64,000 nt of DNA from Promineifilum sp. Its GTDB lineage: Bacteria; Chloroflexota; Anaerolineae; Promineifilales; Promineifilaceae. Both the position numbers and the translations under genes were made by a program. The notes under the pieces were generated by a model. The model saw nothing but the letters and a program-made list of their open reading frames with translations, searched no databases and had not been told where the DNA came from. The DNA lies in contig JACKBY010000016.1 in assembly GCA_020634335.1 (NCBI GenBank), forward strand, positions 8,400 to 72,399. The letters run 5' to 3'. Below, in pieces: positions 19,916 through 28,563 of the stretch (within the stretch, counting starts at the first letter, position 1; every line of letters begins with the position of its first letter).

Positions 19916-22684
19916 ATGACAACTGAATGGTACAAGCTCTCCGTGGAGCAAGCGCTGAGCGAGGTCGGCGTCACGACCGAAGAAGGACTGACCTCGGCCG
20001 AAGCCCAGAGACGTCTGGCGCAATACGGCCCCAACGAACTCCAGGAGAAACCCGGCCGGTCGCGGCTGGAGATCATCTGGGAACAGTTTGCCAATATCCT
20101 GACCGTGTTGCTGATCCTGGCCGCCGTCGTTTCCATGGTGCTCGGCGACTGGATCGAGGCCGTTGCCATTCTGGTCATCGTTATTCTCAACGGCGTGCTG
20201 GGCTACACCCAGGAGTATCGCGCCGAGCAGTCGATGGCCGCGCTCAAGAAAATGTCGGTGCCCATCGTGCGCGTGCGGCGCGACGGCCGCCTGGCGGAGA
20301 TTTCGGCGCGCGAGCTGGTGCCGGGCGATGTGGTCGTGCTGGAGACAGGCAATATTCTGCCCGCCGACGGCCGCGTGATCCAGAGCGTCAACCTGCGCGT
20401 CGAGGAAGCGGCCCTCACCGGCGAATCAGAGCCGGTCAGCAAGGACCCAGACCTCGTCTTCGATTCAGGGTTGTCCCTGGGCGATCGCAAGAACATGGTC
20501 TACAGTGGCACGCTGGTCAACTATGGCCGGGGTGAATTTGTCGTGACGGCCACCGGCATGGAGACGGAATTGGGCCACATCGCCAACCTGATTCAGGGTG
20601 TCGAGGAAGAAAGCACGCCGCTGCAAAATCGACTCAATCGGCTGGGTGGGGTGCTGGCCTGGGGGGCGCTGGCCCTGGTGACGGCGGTCATCGTCCTGGG
20701 CCTGCTGCGCGGCGAGCGCAATTACCAGGAACTGCTGCTGACCGGTGTCAGTCTGGCCGTGGCCGCCGTGCCCGAAGCGCTGACGGCCGTCGTCACCATC
20801 GCCCTGTCGCTTGGCGCGCAACGCATGCTGAAGCGGCACGCGCTCATCCGCCGCCTGCCGGCCGTGGAGACGCTCGGCTCGGTCACCATTATTTGCTCCG
20901 ACAAAACCGGCACACTGACTCTCAATCGCATGACCGTCCAGGTCCTTGATCTGGCTAATCACGTGTTCCGCTTCACCCAAACCGACGAGAGCAATCGGCT
21001 GCACCTGGAGCGCGTGGCCGGCGAGGATCCCATCCCCGGCGGAACCCCCGCGCTCGATCTGCTGCTCATCAGCGGTGCGTTGAACAGTGACGCGACGCTG
21101 AGCGACATTGATTCTGACGCCGCGTCCATCGGCGATCCGACCGAGGCGGCCCTCGTCGACGCCGCCGCACAGGTCAATTTGCGCAAGCCGGAGCTGGATC
21201 GGGCTTTCCCGCGCCTGGCCGAAGTGCCGTTCGACTCGACGCGCAAGCGCATGACGACGCTGCACGAGATGCCCGGCGATGCAGTCGAACTGCCGCCCAG
21301 CCTGGCCCCGATCTGGCAGCGACTCTATGAGACGACGGATGCCCGCGCGCCCTACGTGGCCTTCACCAAGGGGGCCATTGACGGCCTGCTCGATATCTCG
21401 CCGATGTTGTGGATCGATGGTCAGATCACGCCGCTGGACGACGAATGGCGACAGCGGATCATGAGCGCCCACGACGACATGGCGGCCAAGGGCATGCGCG
21501 TGCTGGGCGTAGCCCTGCGGCCATGGGAGAGCCCGCCGGATGAAAAGACTGAGAAGTCGCTGGAACAGGACCTGATTCTGCTGGGCATGGTGGGCATGAT
21601 CGACCCGCCGCGGCCGGAGGTGAAAGACGCGGTGGCACAGTGTAAGGCGGCGGGCATTCGGCCGATCATGATCACCGGCGACCACCCGCTGACCGCGCGC
21701 CACATCGCCCACCAAATCGGCATCAGCGACAACGAAAACTTTATCACCGGTCAGGAACTGGATCGCATCTCCCCCAGCGAGCTGGAAGCGCGCGCGAAGG
21801 ACGTATCGGTCTTTGCTCGCGTCTCGCCCGAACACAAGTTGCGGCTGATCGACGTTTACCAGAAGCAAGGCAACATCGTCTCGATGACCGGCGATGGCGT
21901 GAACGACGCGCCGGCGCTGAAGAAAGCCGACATCGGCGTGGCGATGGGCATCACGGGCACCGACGTCGCCAAGAGCGCGGCCGAGATGGTGCTGCTCGAC
22001 GACAACTTCGCCACCATCGTCGCCGCTGTCGAGGAAGGGCGGATCATCTATGACAACATTCGGCGATTCATCAAGTACCTGCTGACCTGTAACGTGAGCG
22101 AGATCGCCGTCATGCTGATCGGGCCGTTTCTGGGCATGCCGCTGCCCCTGCTGCCGCTGCAAATCTTGTGGATGAACCTGGTTACCGATGGTCTTCCGGC
22201 GCTGGCGCTGGGCATCGAGCCGCCGGAGAAGGACGTGATGGCCCGGCCGCCCTATTCGGCCACGCAGAGCGTCTTTGGTCGCGGTATGCCGACCTTTATC
22301 ATCGTCTTCGGCGTTGTCCTGAGCATCCTGGCATTGGGCACCGGTTATGGCTTGTGGGCCGATAACGATCCCGGTTGGCGGACGGTGCTCTTCACGACGC
22401 TGGTTTTCTCGCAGTTGGGTATGGCGCTCTCCGTGCGCTCGGAGCGGGAATCGCTGCTGCGCACCGGCCTGCTGACCAACAAGCCCATGCTGGGAGCCAT
22501 CCTCCTGACCATCGTGCTGCAATTGATCCTGATCTACTGGGCCCCGGCCCAGTTCATCTTCAACACTACGTCCCTGACCGCGCGCGACCTGGGCATCAGT
22601 TTCGCTACCGGTATCCTGGTGATCGTGTTGGTGGAGATATGGAAGGTGTTTGCCCGCGCCCGCGCGCTCAAACAGGTTGATTAG
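19916..22684 (+). CDS. Cation-transporting P-type ATPase, calcium type
   Basis: A 922-residue P2-type ATPase that exports cations with ATP. Order: N-terminal cation ATPase domain (LSVEQALSEVGVTTEEGLTS), actuator with LTGES, phosphorylated Asp329 in CSDKTGTLT, nucleotide-binding KGA (FTKGAIDG), P-domain GDGVNDAPALKKADIGVAM, then C-terminal membrane helices. The membrane motif VAAVPEALTAVV matches Ca/Mn-type pumps rather than heavy-metal CPX pumps. Final segment ends LVEIWKVFARA. A 170-bp AT-rich leader region precedes it. Confidence 0.94.
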   Translation: MTTEWYKLSVEQALSEVGVTTEEGLTSAEAQRRLAQYGPNELQEKPGRSRLEIIWEQFANILTVLLILAAVVSMVLGDWIEAVAILVIVILNGVLGYTQEYRAEQSMAALKKMSVPIVRVRRDGRLAEISARELVPGDVVVLETGNILPADGRVIQSVNLRVEEAALTGESEPVSKDPDLVFDSGLSLGDRKNMVYSGTLVNYGRGEFVVTATGMETELGHIANLIQGVEEESTPLQNRLNRLGGVLAWGALALVTAVIVLGLLRGERNYQELLLTGVSLAVAAVPEALTAVVTIALSLGAQRMLKRHALIRRLPAVETLGSVTIICSDKTGTLTLNRMTVQVLDLANHVFRFTQTDESNRLHLERVAGEDPIPGGTPALDLLLISGALNSDATLSDIDSDAASIGDPTEAALVDAAAQVNLRKPELDRAFPRLAEVPFDSTRKRMTTLHEMPGDAVELPPSLAPIWQRLYETTDARAPYVAFTKGAIDGLLDISPMLWIDGQITPLDDEWRQRIMSAHDDMAAKGMRVLGVALRPWESPPDEKTEKSLEQDLILLGMVGMIDPPRPEVKDAVAQCKAAGIRPIMITGDHPLTARHIAHQIGISDNENFITGQELDRISPSELEARAKDVSVFARVSPEHKLRLIDVYQKQGNIVSMTGDGVNDAPALKKADIGVAMGITGTDVAKSAAEMVLLDDNFATIVAAVEEGRIIYDNIRRFIKYLLTCNVSEIAVMLIGPFLGMPLPLLPLQILWMNLVTDGLPALALGIEPPEKDVMARPPYSATQSVFGRGMPTFIIVFGVVLSILALGTGYGLWADNDPGWRTVLFTTLVFSQLGMALSVRSERESLLRTGLLTNKPMLGAILLTIVLQLILIYWAPAQFIFNTTSLTARDLGISFATGILVIVLVEIWKVFARARALKQVD

Positions 22685-22795
22685 CGGCATCGCCACAATC
22701 ATTGAGATGATTGGCCCGGACGGTATGGTATTCACGTGGAGCAGCTCGGGAATGTGAGGGTCACTGAGGGTCACGGCCGCCGCGTGACATTCGTG

Positions 22796-23698
22796 TTATG
22801 AGGCGATATTGGGACGGAAGGCGGCCAAAAATTCCGGCGAGATGCGGATGGGCCGCCCGCTGGACAGTTCGACGAACACCCACAAGGCATGGGAACGCGC
22901 CAACAGCGCGTCGTCGCGCACGCGCCGCACCTCGTTGTGGCGCACGACCGTGGCCCGCTTCGCGTCCGACAGGTAGGACGTGATCTCCAGTTCGTCGTCC
23001 ATGACTGCCGGTTCACGATACTCGATGCGGTAGCGCCGGGCGACGATGGCGATGCCCTGCTCCATGATGCGGCCCAGCGACCAGCCATAGGCAGCGGCGG
23101 CGCCGACATTGCACTCCTCGATATAGACCAGATAGTTGGCGTTGTTGACGTGCTGAACCTGGTCCAAATCGCGCCACTCGACGCGGCGGCGCGCCCGGTA
23201 GACGCCCGGCGGCGGGGGCGGGGCTTGGGGAAACGGTTCGCGCCTTTGCCCGGCGGTCGTGTCGGGGTGCCAGAAGGCGGCCACCATCTCCGGCGGCACA
23301 GTGGCCGGGCGTAGCGTTTGGGTGTTCAGGTAAACCCACTCGGTGGCCGCTGTGGCCACGGGCAGCCCGTCGGCCAGCAGGCGCATCTCATATAGCCGCC
23401 GCGAGCGCACCCGGCGGAAGTCGCCTACCCATGTCTTGACAAGCACCGTGTCGCCATAGACCAGCGGCCGCAAATAGGTGATGTCGGTCTCGCGGATGAG
23501 CCACTGGTGGCCCAGGGCCTCGTAGCGCGCCATGTCATAGCCCACGGCGGCCGAGGCGTCGAAGGCCGTCTCCTGCATATAGCGTAAATAGTTGGCGTGA
23601 TTGACGTGACCGTAAGGATCACATTCACTGGCGCGCACCCGGAAGGCGCGCTCCAGGACGGCCCCCTCGCCGGACGGGGTGGGAGTACGATTGCTCAA
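22796..23698 (-). CDS. Double-hotdog acyl thioesterase
   Basis: A 300-residue protein with two tandem 4HBT hotdog domains. The first has ECDPYGHVNHANYLRYMQE (about residue 25), the second EWRDLDQVQHVNNANYLVYIEE (about 170); both keep the D-x-x-x-H-V-N core of YbgC/FatA-type thioesterases. The arrangement resembles plant FatA-type acyl-ACP thioesterases and bacterial acyl-CoA thioesterases. It ends 4 bp before the stop-side neighbour (23702), so both genes are probably in one transcript. Acyl-ACP or acyl-CoA substrate is unknown. Confidence 0.88.
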   Translation of the reverse strand: MSNRTPTPSGEGAVLERAFRVRASECDPYGHVNHANYLRYMQETAFDASAAVGYDMARYEALGHQWLIRETDITYLRPLVYGDTVLVKTWVGDFRRVRSRRLYEMRLLADGLPVATAATEWVYLNTQTLRPATVPPEMVAAFWHPDTTAGQRREPFPQAPPPPPGVYRARRRVEWRDLDQVQHVNNANYLVYIEECNVGAAAAYGWSLGRIMEQGIAIVARRYRIEYREPAVMDDELEITSYLSDAKRATVVRHNEVRRVRDDALLARSHALWVFVELSSGRPIRISPEFLAAFRPNIAS

Positions 23699-23701
23699 GG
23701 G

Positions 23702-24436
23702 TTATCCAGCCTTCGTTGCCTGCTCGAATTGCACGGCGGCCAGGGTTTTCTCGTAGGTATCGGCCACTTCGGGGAGGTAATCCCCAAATTCGGCCCAGCG
23801 GTCAGCGATGGTCTGGCGCTGGTGTTTGAATTCGGCCGTTTCCTCGCGATGGCGCAGGAAGCGATAGAAGGCGCGGGTTAGGCCGCGCACCTGGCCGGAG
23901 GCGAACTCGATCAGTTCCCCGGCCAGATTGCGCATGGGGCTGGTTTCGACTGTTTGCAGGACGCGGCGCAGGGCCTCGCCCGCGGCGGCGGCCCGGGTGG
24001 GATCGTCCAGATGACCGCGGGCGATCATGTAGTCGATCAGGAAGGCGCGGTGCCAGTAGTGGCTCAACTTGTCGGTGGCATCCACGACTGTGAAGAAATA
24101 GACGACGGTGCGATACATATTGCGCACCAGGTAGACGATTTGTTCCAGCGGCCACAGCAAGCAGCCGCGCACGAAGCTCTGGCTCCGTTCGCGATTCACC
24201 TCTCGCACCGCCGCTTTGGAGAGCACGCGCCCGCGCCGCCGGGCGATGTCGCGCGGCATGCGGCGGCGAAAGTAATCCTCCAGCCAGGAATCGACAAAAG
24301 GGAAAGGCAGCAGAATAGCCAGCCCGGCAAAGGTCGCGTCGGCGTAGACGATCCAGTCGAAATCGGTCGTCATCGCCTTGGCCGCGGCCGGCCGCAGCGC
24401 CGGCGTGCCGGCGGCGGCGCCGTTTGTTTGCGTCAT
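23702..24436 (-). CDS. Unknown protein with hydrophobic N-terminal segment
   Basis: I do not recognise this 244-residue protein. It starts at ATG 24436 behind GGGAGG (7-nt spacer). A hydrophobic stretch (ATFAGLAILLPFPFVDSW, about residues 36-53) is followed by basic EDYFRRRMPRDIARRRGR, and later a segment CLLWPLEQIVYLVRN. The rest is charged helical sequence. It could be a peripheral membrane protein. It sits between a thioesterase and a Nudix hydrolase on the same strand, which does not settle its role. Confidence 0.75.
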   Translation of the reverse strand: MTQTNGAAAGTPALRPAAAKAMTTDFDWIVYADATFAGLAILLPFPFVDSWLEDYFRRRMPRDIARRRGRVLSKAAVREVNRERSQSFVRGCLLWPLEQIVYLVRNMYRTVVYFFTVVDATDKLSHYWHRAFLIDYMIARGHLDDPTRAAAAGEALRRVLQTVETSPMRNLAGELIEFASGQVRGLTRAFYRFLRHREETAEFKHQRQTIADRWAEFGDYLPEVADTYEKTLAAVQFEQATKAG

Positions 24437-24563
24437 GGTCGGGCCTCCCAACACGTGCTTCTCGGCCAGGTGGGGTCGAGGGACGTTTGTATGGCTACCG
24501 GATTTCCGGCCGGGCGGCCAGGAACTGAATGACCGGCTGAATATTGCCTGGGGCTGGCGGCGG

Positions 24564-25097
24564 TCACCGGTCATGCTCCAGAAAGGCCAGCAGAAAGCGC
24601 AGGCCGATGATGGTCTTGCTGTCGTGGAACTGGCCTGCGTCGAGCATGCGGCGTATTTCACCCAATGACAGCTCGACCCGCTCGATCTCCTCACTGGCCT
24701 CTGGATGGGCCTCCACCGGCTCCAGGTCCAGTCCCAAAAAGACGTGGATGCGCTCGGTGCAGTAGCCGGGAGAGACGAAGAACTCGGCCGCAGGGATGAG
24801 TCGCCCGGCGCGATAGCCGACTTCCTCGCCCAGTTCGGCCTGTGCGCGCGCCGCCACGTCGTCGTCCGGCCCCTCCAGCTTGCCCGCGGGAATCTCCAGC
24901 AAGGCCCGGCCGGCCACTGGCCGGGGCTGACGCACCAGGACGACCCGGTCGCGAAGCAGGGGCACTACCCCCACCCCACCGTGGTGCTCAACGATGTCAA
25001 AATCGTGGATGCGACCGTCGCGCCCCAGACGGGTCGCTTGTTTCACTGTGATGATCGTCCCGCGATGGACGATTTCCTCCTTGATCCAATCACTCAT
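24564..25097 (-). CDS. Nudix hydrolase, ADP-ribose pyrophosphatase type
   Basis: Hydrolyses a nucleoside diphosphate linked to another moiety, most likely ADP-ribose. The 177 residues contain a Nudix box read as GKLEGPDDDVAARAQAELGEEVG; relative to the consensus the Arg of RE is Ala and one residue is inserted, while the catalytic EL..EE core is intact. The upstream IPAGK segment and the following SPGYCTERIHVFLG are typical of ADP-ribose pyrophosphatases. ATG at 25097. Confidence 0.9.
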   Translation of the reverse strand: MSDWIKEEIVHRGTIITVKQATRLGRDGRIHDFDIVEHHGGVGVVPLLRDRVVLVRQPRPVAGRALLEIPAGKLEGPDDDVAARAQAELGEEVGYRAGRLIPAAEFFVSPGYCTERIHVFLGLDLEPVEAHPEASEEIERVELSLGEIRRMLDAGQFHDSKTIIGLRFLLAFLEHDR

Positions 25098-25183
25098 ACA
25101 GCCAAAATATTCCTGAAGCGGTATGGCCCAAGTTTCTTAGCTTGTGCCCACACGCGCAAGTTAAGACACTTGCACAGCGCCAT

Positions 25184-25720
25184 TTAGAATGTGCGTAATT
25201 TCAGGTCGCCGATGAACTGGGTCAGATCGAAGCGGATGCGCCGCTCGGCCATTTTGTAGCCGTCGCTCTTCCAGTGTAGCGGCGCGAGGAAACTCTCCTG
25301 CTCTTTTTCGCCATTCACTGTGAGCGTGGTGATAAAGGACGAGCCGTTGATGGCGACGCCGGCGTCAGCCGGGGCGAAGATTTCGGCGTCGCCGATGAAG
25401 CTGTAGCCGCGAATGATCGTTTCACCGGGGGGAATGTCATATTTGGTCAGATCGTAGTTGGCATCGACGATGAAACCCCAGTACTCCTCGGCCGCCAGCT
25501 CGCCGGGGCCGGCGCGGTTGAAGTCGCCGATGAGCATCATGTGGCTGTGCGTGCCCGGCGCGGCCATGCGCGGCCGCAGCAAGACGAAGATCCCCAGCAG
25601 GATGAGGCCCACGGGGAAGCAAAAGGCCCATAGATTGATGTTGAACAGGTTGCCGAGCAGCAGCAGGATGCCGGCAATAATGATTAAGAGGGCGATATAG
25701 ATTTGGCCCTGATTGCGCAT
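25184..25720 (-). CDS. LiaF-like membrane protein
   Basis: A 178-residue protein with two N-terminal hydrophobic helices (IYIALLIIIAGILLLLGNLF and FCFPVGLILLGIFVLL) followed by a soluble beta-rich domain containing MMLIGDFNRAG and IIRGYSFIGDAEIF, the repeated GD-box pattern of LiaF/cell-wall-active-antibiotic-response proteins. AGGAGA sits before the ATG at 25720. No LiaRS two-component system is adjacent, so a stress-sensing role is only family-based. Confidence 0.75.
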   Translation of the reverse strand: MRNQGQIYIALLIIIAGILLLLGNLFNINLWAFCFPVGLILLGIFVLLRPRMAAPGTHSHMMLIGDFNRAGPGELAAEEYWGFIVDANYDLTKYDIPPGETIIRGYSFIGDAEIFAPADAGVAINGSSFITTLTVNGEKEQESFLAPLHWKSDGYKMAERRIRFDLTQFIGDLKLRTF

Positions 25721-25805
25721 GACTGTTTTCTCCTGATAGGCGTTAACCCGGCCGGATCAATTCTAGCAAACTATACGTTTCGGGCGCAATTGCGTCGCAC
25801 GTCGC

Positions 25806-25839
25806 GATCAAAAAACCCGCCAATGATTTGGCGGGTTTT
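25806..25839 (-). terminator. Intrinsic terminator of phasin-like gene
   Basis: Twelve-bp perfect stem (25812-25823 with 25828-25839, AAAACCCGCCAA arm) and a 4-nt loop, followed on the minus strand by a run of six T. It lies 59 bp beyond the phasin-like stop. Confidence 0.88.
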
Positions 25840-25897
25840 CAGCATTATTCACGTTGTGGGGGATGCAAAAGCTGCCCCGAAAATCAACGTCTATGGC

Positions 25898-26308
25898 TTA
25901 GATTTTCTCGGCCGCTGCGGTTTCCTTGATCATCTTGTCCAGCTTGCGGTCGACGGCGTTGACCTTCTTGGTCATGGTGTCGATGTTGCCGGACGTCGGG
26001 ATGTGGACGCGGGTCAGAACCTGCTCGCTGTACTTGTCGAACATTTCGTTGGCCCTCTTGTAGGTGTCCTTGGCCATGTCCTGCGGCATCTCGACCAGTT
26101 CCTCAACCTTGCCCTTGTTCTCCTGGGCCAGTTTCTCGCCGCGCTCCACCAGATTATGGCGGTATTCCTTGCCCAGCTCCACGAGCTTCTCGACGCTCTC
26201 CTGCACCAGGCTCACGACGCCCAGGCCCATGTACATACCTTCACGCCCCAGGTCAATCACCTTATCGGTCATGTTCTTCTCGTTTACGATTTCAATTTTG
26301 TCAGCCAT
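25898..26308 (-). CDS. Phasin-like coiled-coil protein
   Basis: A 136-residue, highly charged, mostly helical protein (KIEIVNEKNMTDKVIDLG, then LVQESVEKLVELGKEYRH, KVEELVEMPQDMAKDTYK, MTKKVNAVDRKLDKMIKE) like phasins/PhaF-type polyhydroxyalkanoate granule proteins. ATG at 26308 with GAGG about 9 nt upstream; the longer frame from 26347 crosses the promoter region. No PHA synthase is in the window, so granule binding is inferred. It has its own promoter with two operator-like sites and its own terminator, so it is regulated singly. Confidence 0.65.
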   Translation of the reverse strand: MADKIEIVNEKNMTDKVIDLGREGMYMGLGVVSLVQESVEKLVELGKEYRHNLVERGEKLAQENKGKVEELVEMPQDMAKDTYKRANEMFDKYSEQVLTRVHIPTSGNIDTMTKKVNAVDRKLDKMIKETAAAEKI

Positions 26309-26363
26309 GTATCTATTCCTCTTATAGGCGGTGACGTTCACCGGCATATGTTTGTGATAATTT

Positions 26364-26417
26364 AACGCGATGCGTCATCAATACCCATAATATAACGCAT
26401 CGCGTCATCCTTGTCAA
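26364..26417 (-). promoter_or_regulatory. Promoter with two ACGCnnnGCGT operator-like sites
   Basis: On the minus strand: -35 TTGACA (26412-26417), a 17-nt spacer, -10 TATATT (26389-26394). An AACGCATCGCGTCATC word covers the spacer (26394-26409), and AACGCGATGCGTCATC recurs 30 bp away (26364-26379), about three helical turns. Each is an ACGC-N3-GCGT dyad. A repressor at the spacer site would compete with RNA polymerase. Confidence 0.8.
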
Positions 26418-26450
26418 GAGGATGTGAGCGAAAGCTGAGCGAAAGGGTAC

Positions 26451-27296
26451 TTAATACTCAGAAACAGGTGATACCTCGGCCAATTGCCGTCGGGCATTGA
26501 TTTCATCGCGCAAACGGACGGCCGCCTCTCGCGCCTTTTCGGCAAAATCGACTCCCGACGAGGCGTAGAGCACGCTGCGACCGGCATTGATGACCGGCCC
26601 GGCCAGATCGTTGGCCCCGTGGCCCACGGCAGCCGCCAGATCGCCCCCCTGCGCGCCGATGCCGGGGATGAGAAACGAGGCCGTTGGGGCCAGTGCGCGG
26701 GCCGCGGCCAGCTCGGCCGGATACGTGGCACCGACGACGAAGCCGCAATGGCCGCCATCCGGGCCGACCCAGCGGCTCGCCTGACGCAGCACAGCGGCCG
26801 ATAGCCCCTCGCCCGCCGTCAGGTCGCCCTGAAACTGAGGCGCACCGGGGTTCGACGTGCGCGCCAGCACGTAGACGGCTTTGTCCGGCCGTCGGGCAAG
26901 CAACGGCCGCACCGCGTCGGCTCCCACGTAGGGATTTACGGTGATGGCATCGACCCCCCATTCGTCGAACAGACCGCGTCCCCAGGCCGCCTGTGTGTGG
27001 CCGATGTCACCGATCTTGGCGTCGAGGATGACCGGGATGTGGGCGGGCACGGCGGCGATGGTGCGCTCCAGAGCGATGACCCCCGCCGCGCCCCATTGCA
27101 TGTAGAAGCCGAGATTGGGCTTGTAGGCGCAGACCAGATCGGCCGTGGCCTCGATGATGCGCCGCGTGAAGGGCAGCACCGGCTCGTCCCACTTAAGCGC
27201 TTCAATCGGGAGTTGCTCCGGCTGGGGGTCGAGGCCGATGCACAGCCATGAGTTGTTGGCTCGTTGGGCTGCCAGCAGTTTTTCGAGATAGCGCAT
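26451..27296 (-). CDS. pyrF: Orotidine 5'-phosphate decarboxylase
   Basis: Final step of UMP synthesis. The 281 residues are of the longer, type 2 PyrF group. Substrate-binding CIGLDPQPEQLP lies near the start; the catalytic lysine is in DAKIGDIGHT (about residue 92), the D-x-K-x-x-D-I motif; phosphate-binding PGIGAQGGDLAA and NAGRSVLYAS are near the end. ATG at 27296 is 3 bp from the stop of the upstream Dabb gene, so the two are co-transcribed. Confidence 0.95.
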   Translation of the reverse strand: MRYLEKLLAAQRANNSWLCIGLDPQPEQLPIEALKWDEPVLPFTRRIIEATADLVCAYKPNLGFYMQWGAAGVIALERTIAAVPAHIPVILDAKIGDIGHTQAAWGRGLFDEWGVDAITVNPYVGADAVRPLLARRPDKAVYVLARTSNPGAPQFQGDLTAGEGLSAAVLRQASRWVGPDGGHCGFVVGATYPAELAAARALAPTASFLIPGIGAQGGDLAAAVGHGANDLAGPVINAGRSVLYASSGVDFAEKAREAAVRLRDEINARRQLAEVSPVSEY

Positions 27297-27299
27297 GGT

Positions 27300-27587
27300 T
27301 TAATCCTCGTAGTCGACGGCGACGGTGCTCTCAGCCGCTTCGGCCATGTGGGCCAGAACGGGCACGTGCATCGGATGCTGGCGATAGATTTCGAAACCGG
27401 CCCGGTCGTCGAAGCGCGTGATGAGCGCCAGGTCGTAAGAGCGTTCGGAGTGGGTGATGTCCGTGCCCACCTCCAGTTCGCGCAATGTCTCGATGCCATG
27501 GGCGAGGCTCAGTAGTTGAGCGCGCGTGTCGGCGATTCTCTCCGGGCGGCGATCTTTCAGCCGGATTAGCACGATGTGAGTCAGCAT
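27300..27587 (-). CDS. Stress-responsive Dabb-domain protein
   Basis: A 95-residue single-domain protein with the dimeric alpha/beta-barrel fold: N-terminal LTHIVLIRLKDRRPE and the C-terminal HPMHVPVLAHMAEAAESTVAVDYE typical of Dabb proteins. Some are enzymes, others of unknown function. It lies between pyrF (3 bp) and the CnoX-like gene (9 bp) in a three-gene minus-strand operon. Confidence 0.88.
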   Translation of the reverse strand: MLTHIVLIRLKDRRPERIADTRAQLLSLAHGIETLRELEVGTDITHSERSYDLALITRFDDRAGFEIYRQHPMHVPVLAHMAEAAESTVAVDYED

Positions 27588-27596
27588 GGTTATCTC

Positions 27597-28349
27597 CTAG
27601 AAATATGCGGCGTATTGCCGGGTGAGTTCGTTGTCGGGCCCCAGAAGCGCAAAAATAGCCTCCATCACCGCGCGTGTGCGAGCCTTTTCTGCGCCAAGCT
27701 CCTGATTGTAGGCGACAAGGAGACTGTAGAGCGCGGCCGACGATTCTTTCCGATTCCAGGCGCTGACGGCCGCCTGGTGGGCCTCCACGGCGGCAGGCGG
27801 GGTCGAGGCTTTCTGCCCGCGAGACGCGCGACAAAGATAGTCGGCCAGCGGCCGCAGGCGCTGCGCCTCCTCGGCCACCGGGCCGGAAAGACCGGCCAAC
27901 ATCTCGGCCGCGGCGCATCCCGTTCCGGCCTTCAGCAGTGCGCGTGCTCGGCTGATGCGCTCCACAGGGTCCGCCGGCGGTTCGGCGGCCGGAGCGGCCG
28001 GGCGCGGGGAGGATGCGGTATGGGCGCGAATAAAGCGGCGGACGACTGGTTCCGGTTGCGCGCCGACGAACTCATCGATGACCCGGCCGTGCCGAAAAGC
28101 TTTGACGGCGGGGATGCCGCGCACGTCGTAGCGGCCGGCCAGCGCCTGATTTTGATCGGTGTTGACCTTGGCCAGCAGGAATCCGGCGTCGGGCTCGGCC
28201 GCCAGCCGCTCCAGCAGCGGCCCCAACATGCGACAGGGGCCGCACCACGGTGCCCAAAAATCGACAATGACCAGCTCATGGGCCGAGCGCTGGAGCACCT
28301 CCTTATCGAATGTCGCCTGATTCACTTCGATTACCTGTTTGCCAGCCAT
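27597..28349 (-). CDS. Thioredoxin with C-terminal TPR-like region, CnoX/YbbN type
   Basis: A 250-residue protein: a thioredoxin domain with the active site FWAPWCGPCRM (about residue 33) and cis-Pro segment VRGIPAVKAF, then an Ala-rich linker and a helical C-terminal part like the TPR-like region of CnoX (YbbN), a redox co-chaperone that guards GroEL substrates. It is the first gene of the cnoX-Dabb-pyrF unit. YbbN-type proteins are usually about 280 residues, so the tail is slightly short. Confidence 0.85.
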   Translation of the reverse strand: MAGKQVIEVNQATFDKEVLQRSAHELVIVDFWAPWCGPCRMLGPLLERLAAEPDAGFLLAKVNTDQNQALAGRYDVRGIPAVKAFRHGRVIDEFVGAQPEPVVRRFIRAHTASSPRPAAPAAEPPADPVERISRARALLKAGTGCAAAEMLAGLSGPVAEEAQRLRPLADYLCRASRGQKASTPPAAVEAHQAAVSAWNRKESSAALYSLLVAYNQELGAEKARTRAVMEAIFALLGPDNELTRQYAAYF

Positions 28350-28492
28350 CCGTATGATCCTTTCCGAGCGTTACCCGGCCGCGTCGCCGATTGTTTTGCC
28401 TACAGCATATCCCGAAAGGGGCCAACTCGCCAGAGCATGCGGCGCTATCAGCACGCTACGCCCTGACAGTACCAACGTACCCGCCATAACAG

Positions 28493-28522
28493 TTGTAAGG
28501 TAGAGCCATACGTCGCTACAAT
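28493..28522 (+). promoter_or_regulatory. Promoter candidate of HD-domain gene
   Basis: TTGTAA (28493-28498), 18-nt spacer, TACAAT (28517-28522), 42 bp before the ATG at 28564. The TTGTA and TACAA ends are also inverted repeats, so it may double as an operator. Confidence 0.5.
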
Positions 28523-28563
28523 TGTGGTCGGGCAATGCATGCTGATGAGCGGCCGATAGTAAC

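Noticed and set aside
20465..22774. Very long minus-strand open frame inside the P-type ATPase gene (also 41183-42997 in clpB and 6719-8080 in GH3)
   Set aside because: GC-rich codon usage keeps antisense frames open; the sense proteins have full motif sets and these frames have none.
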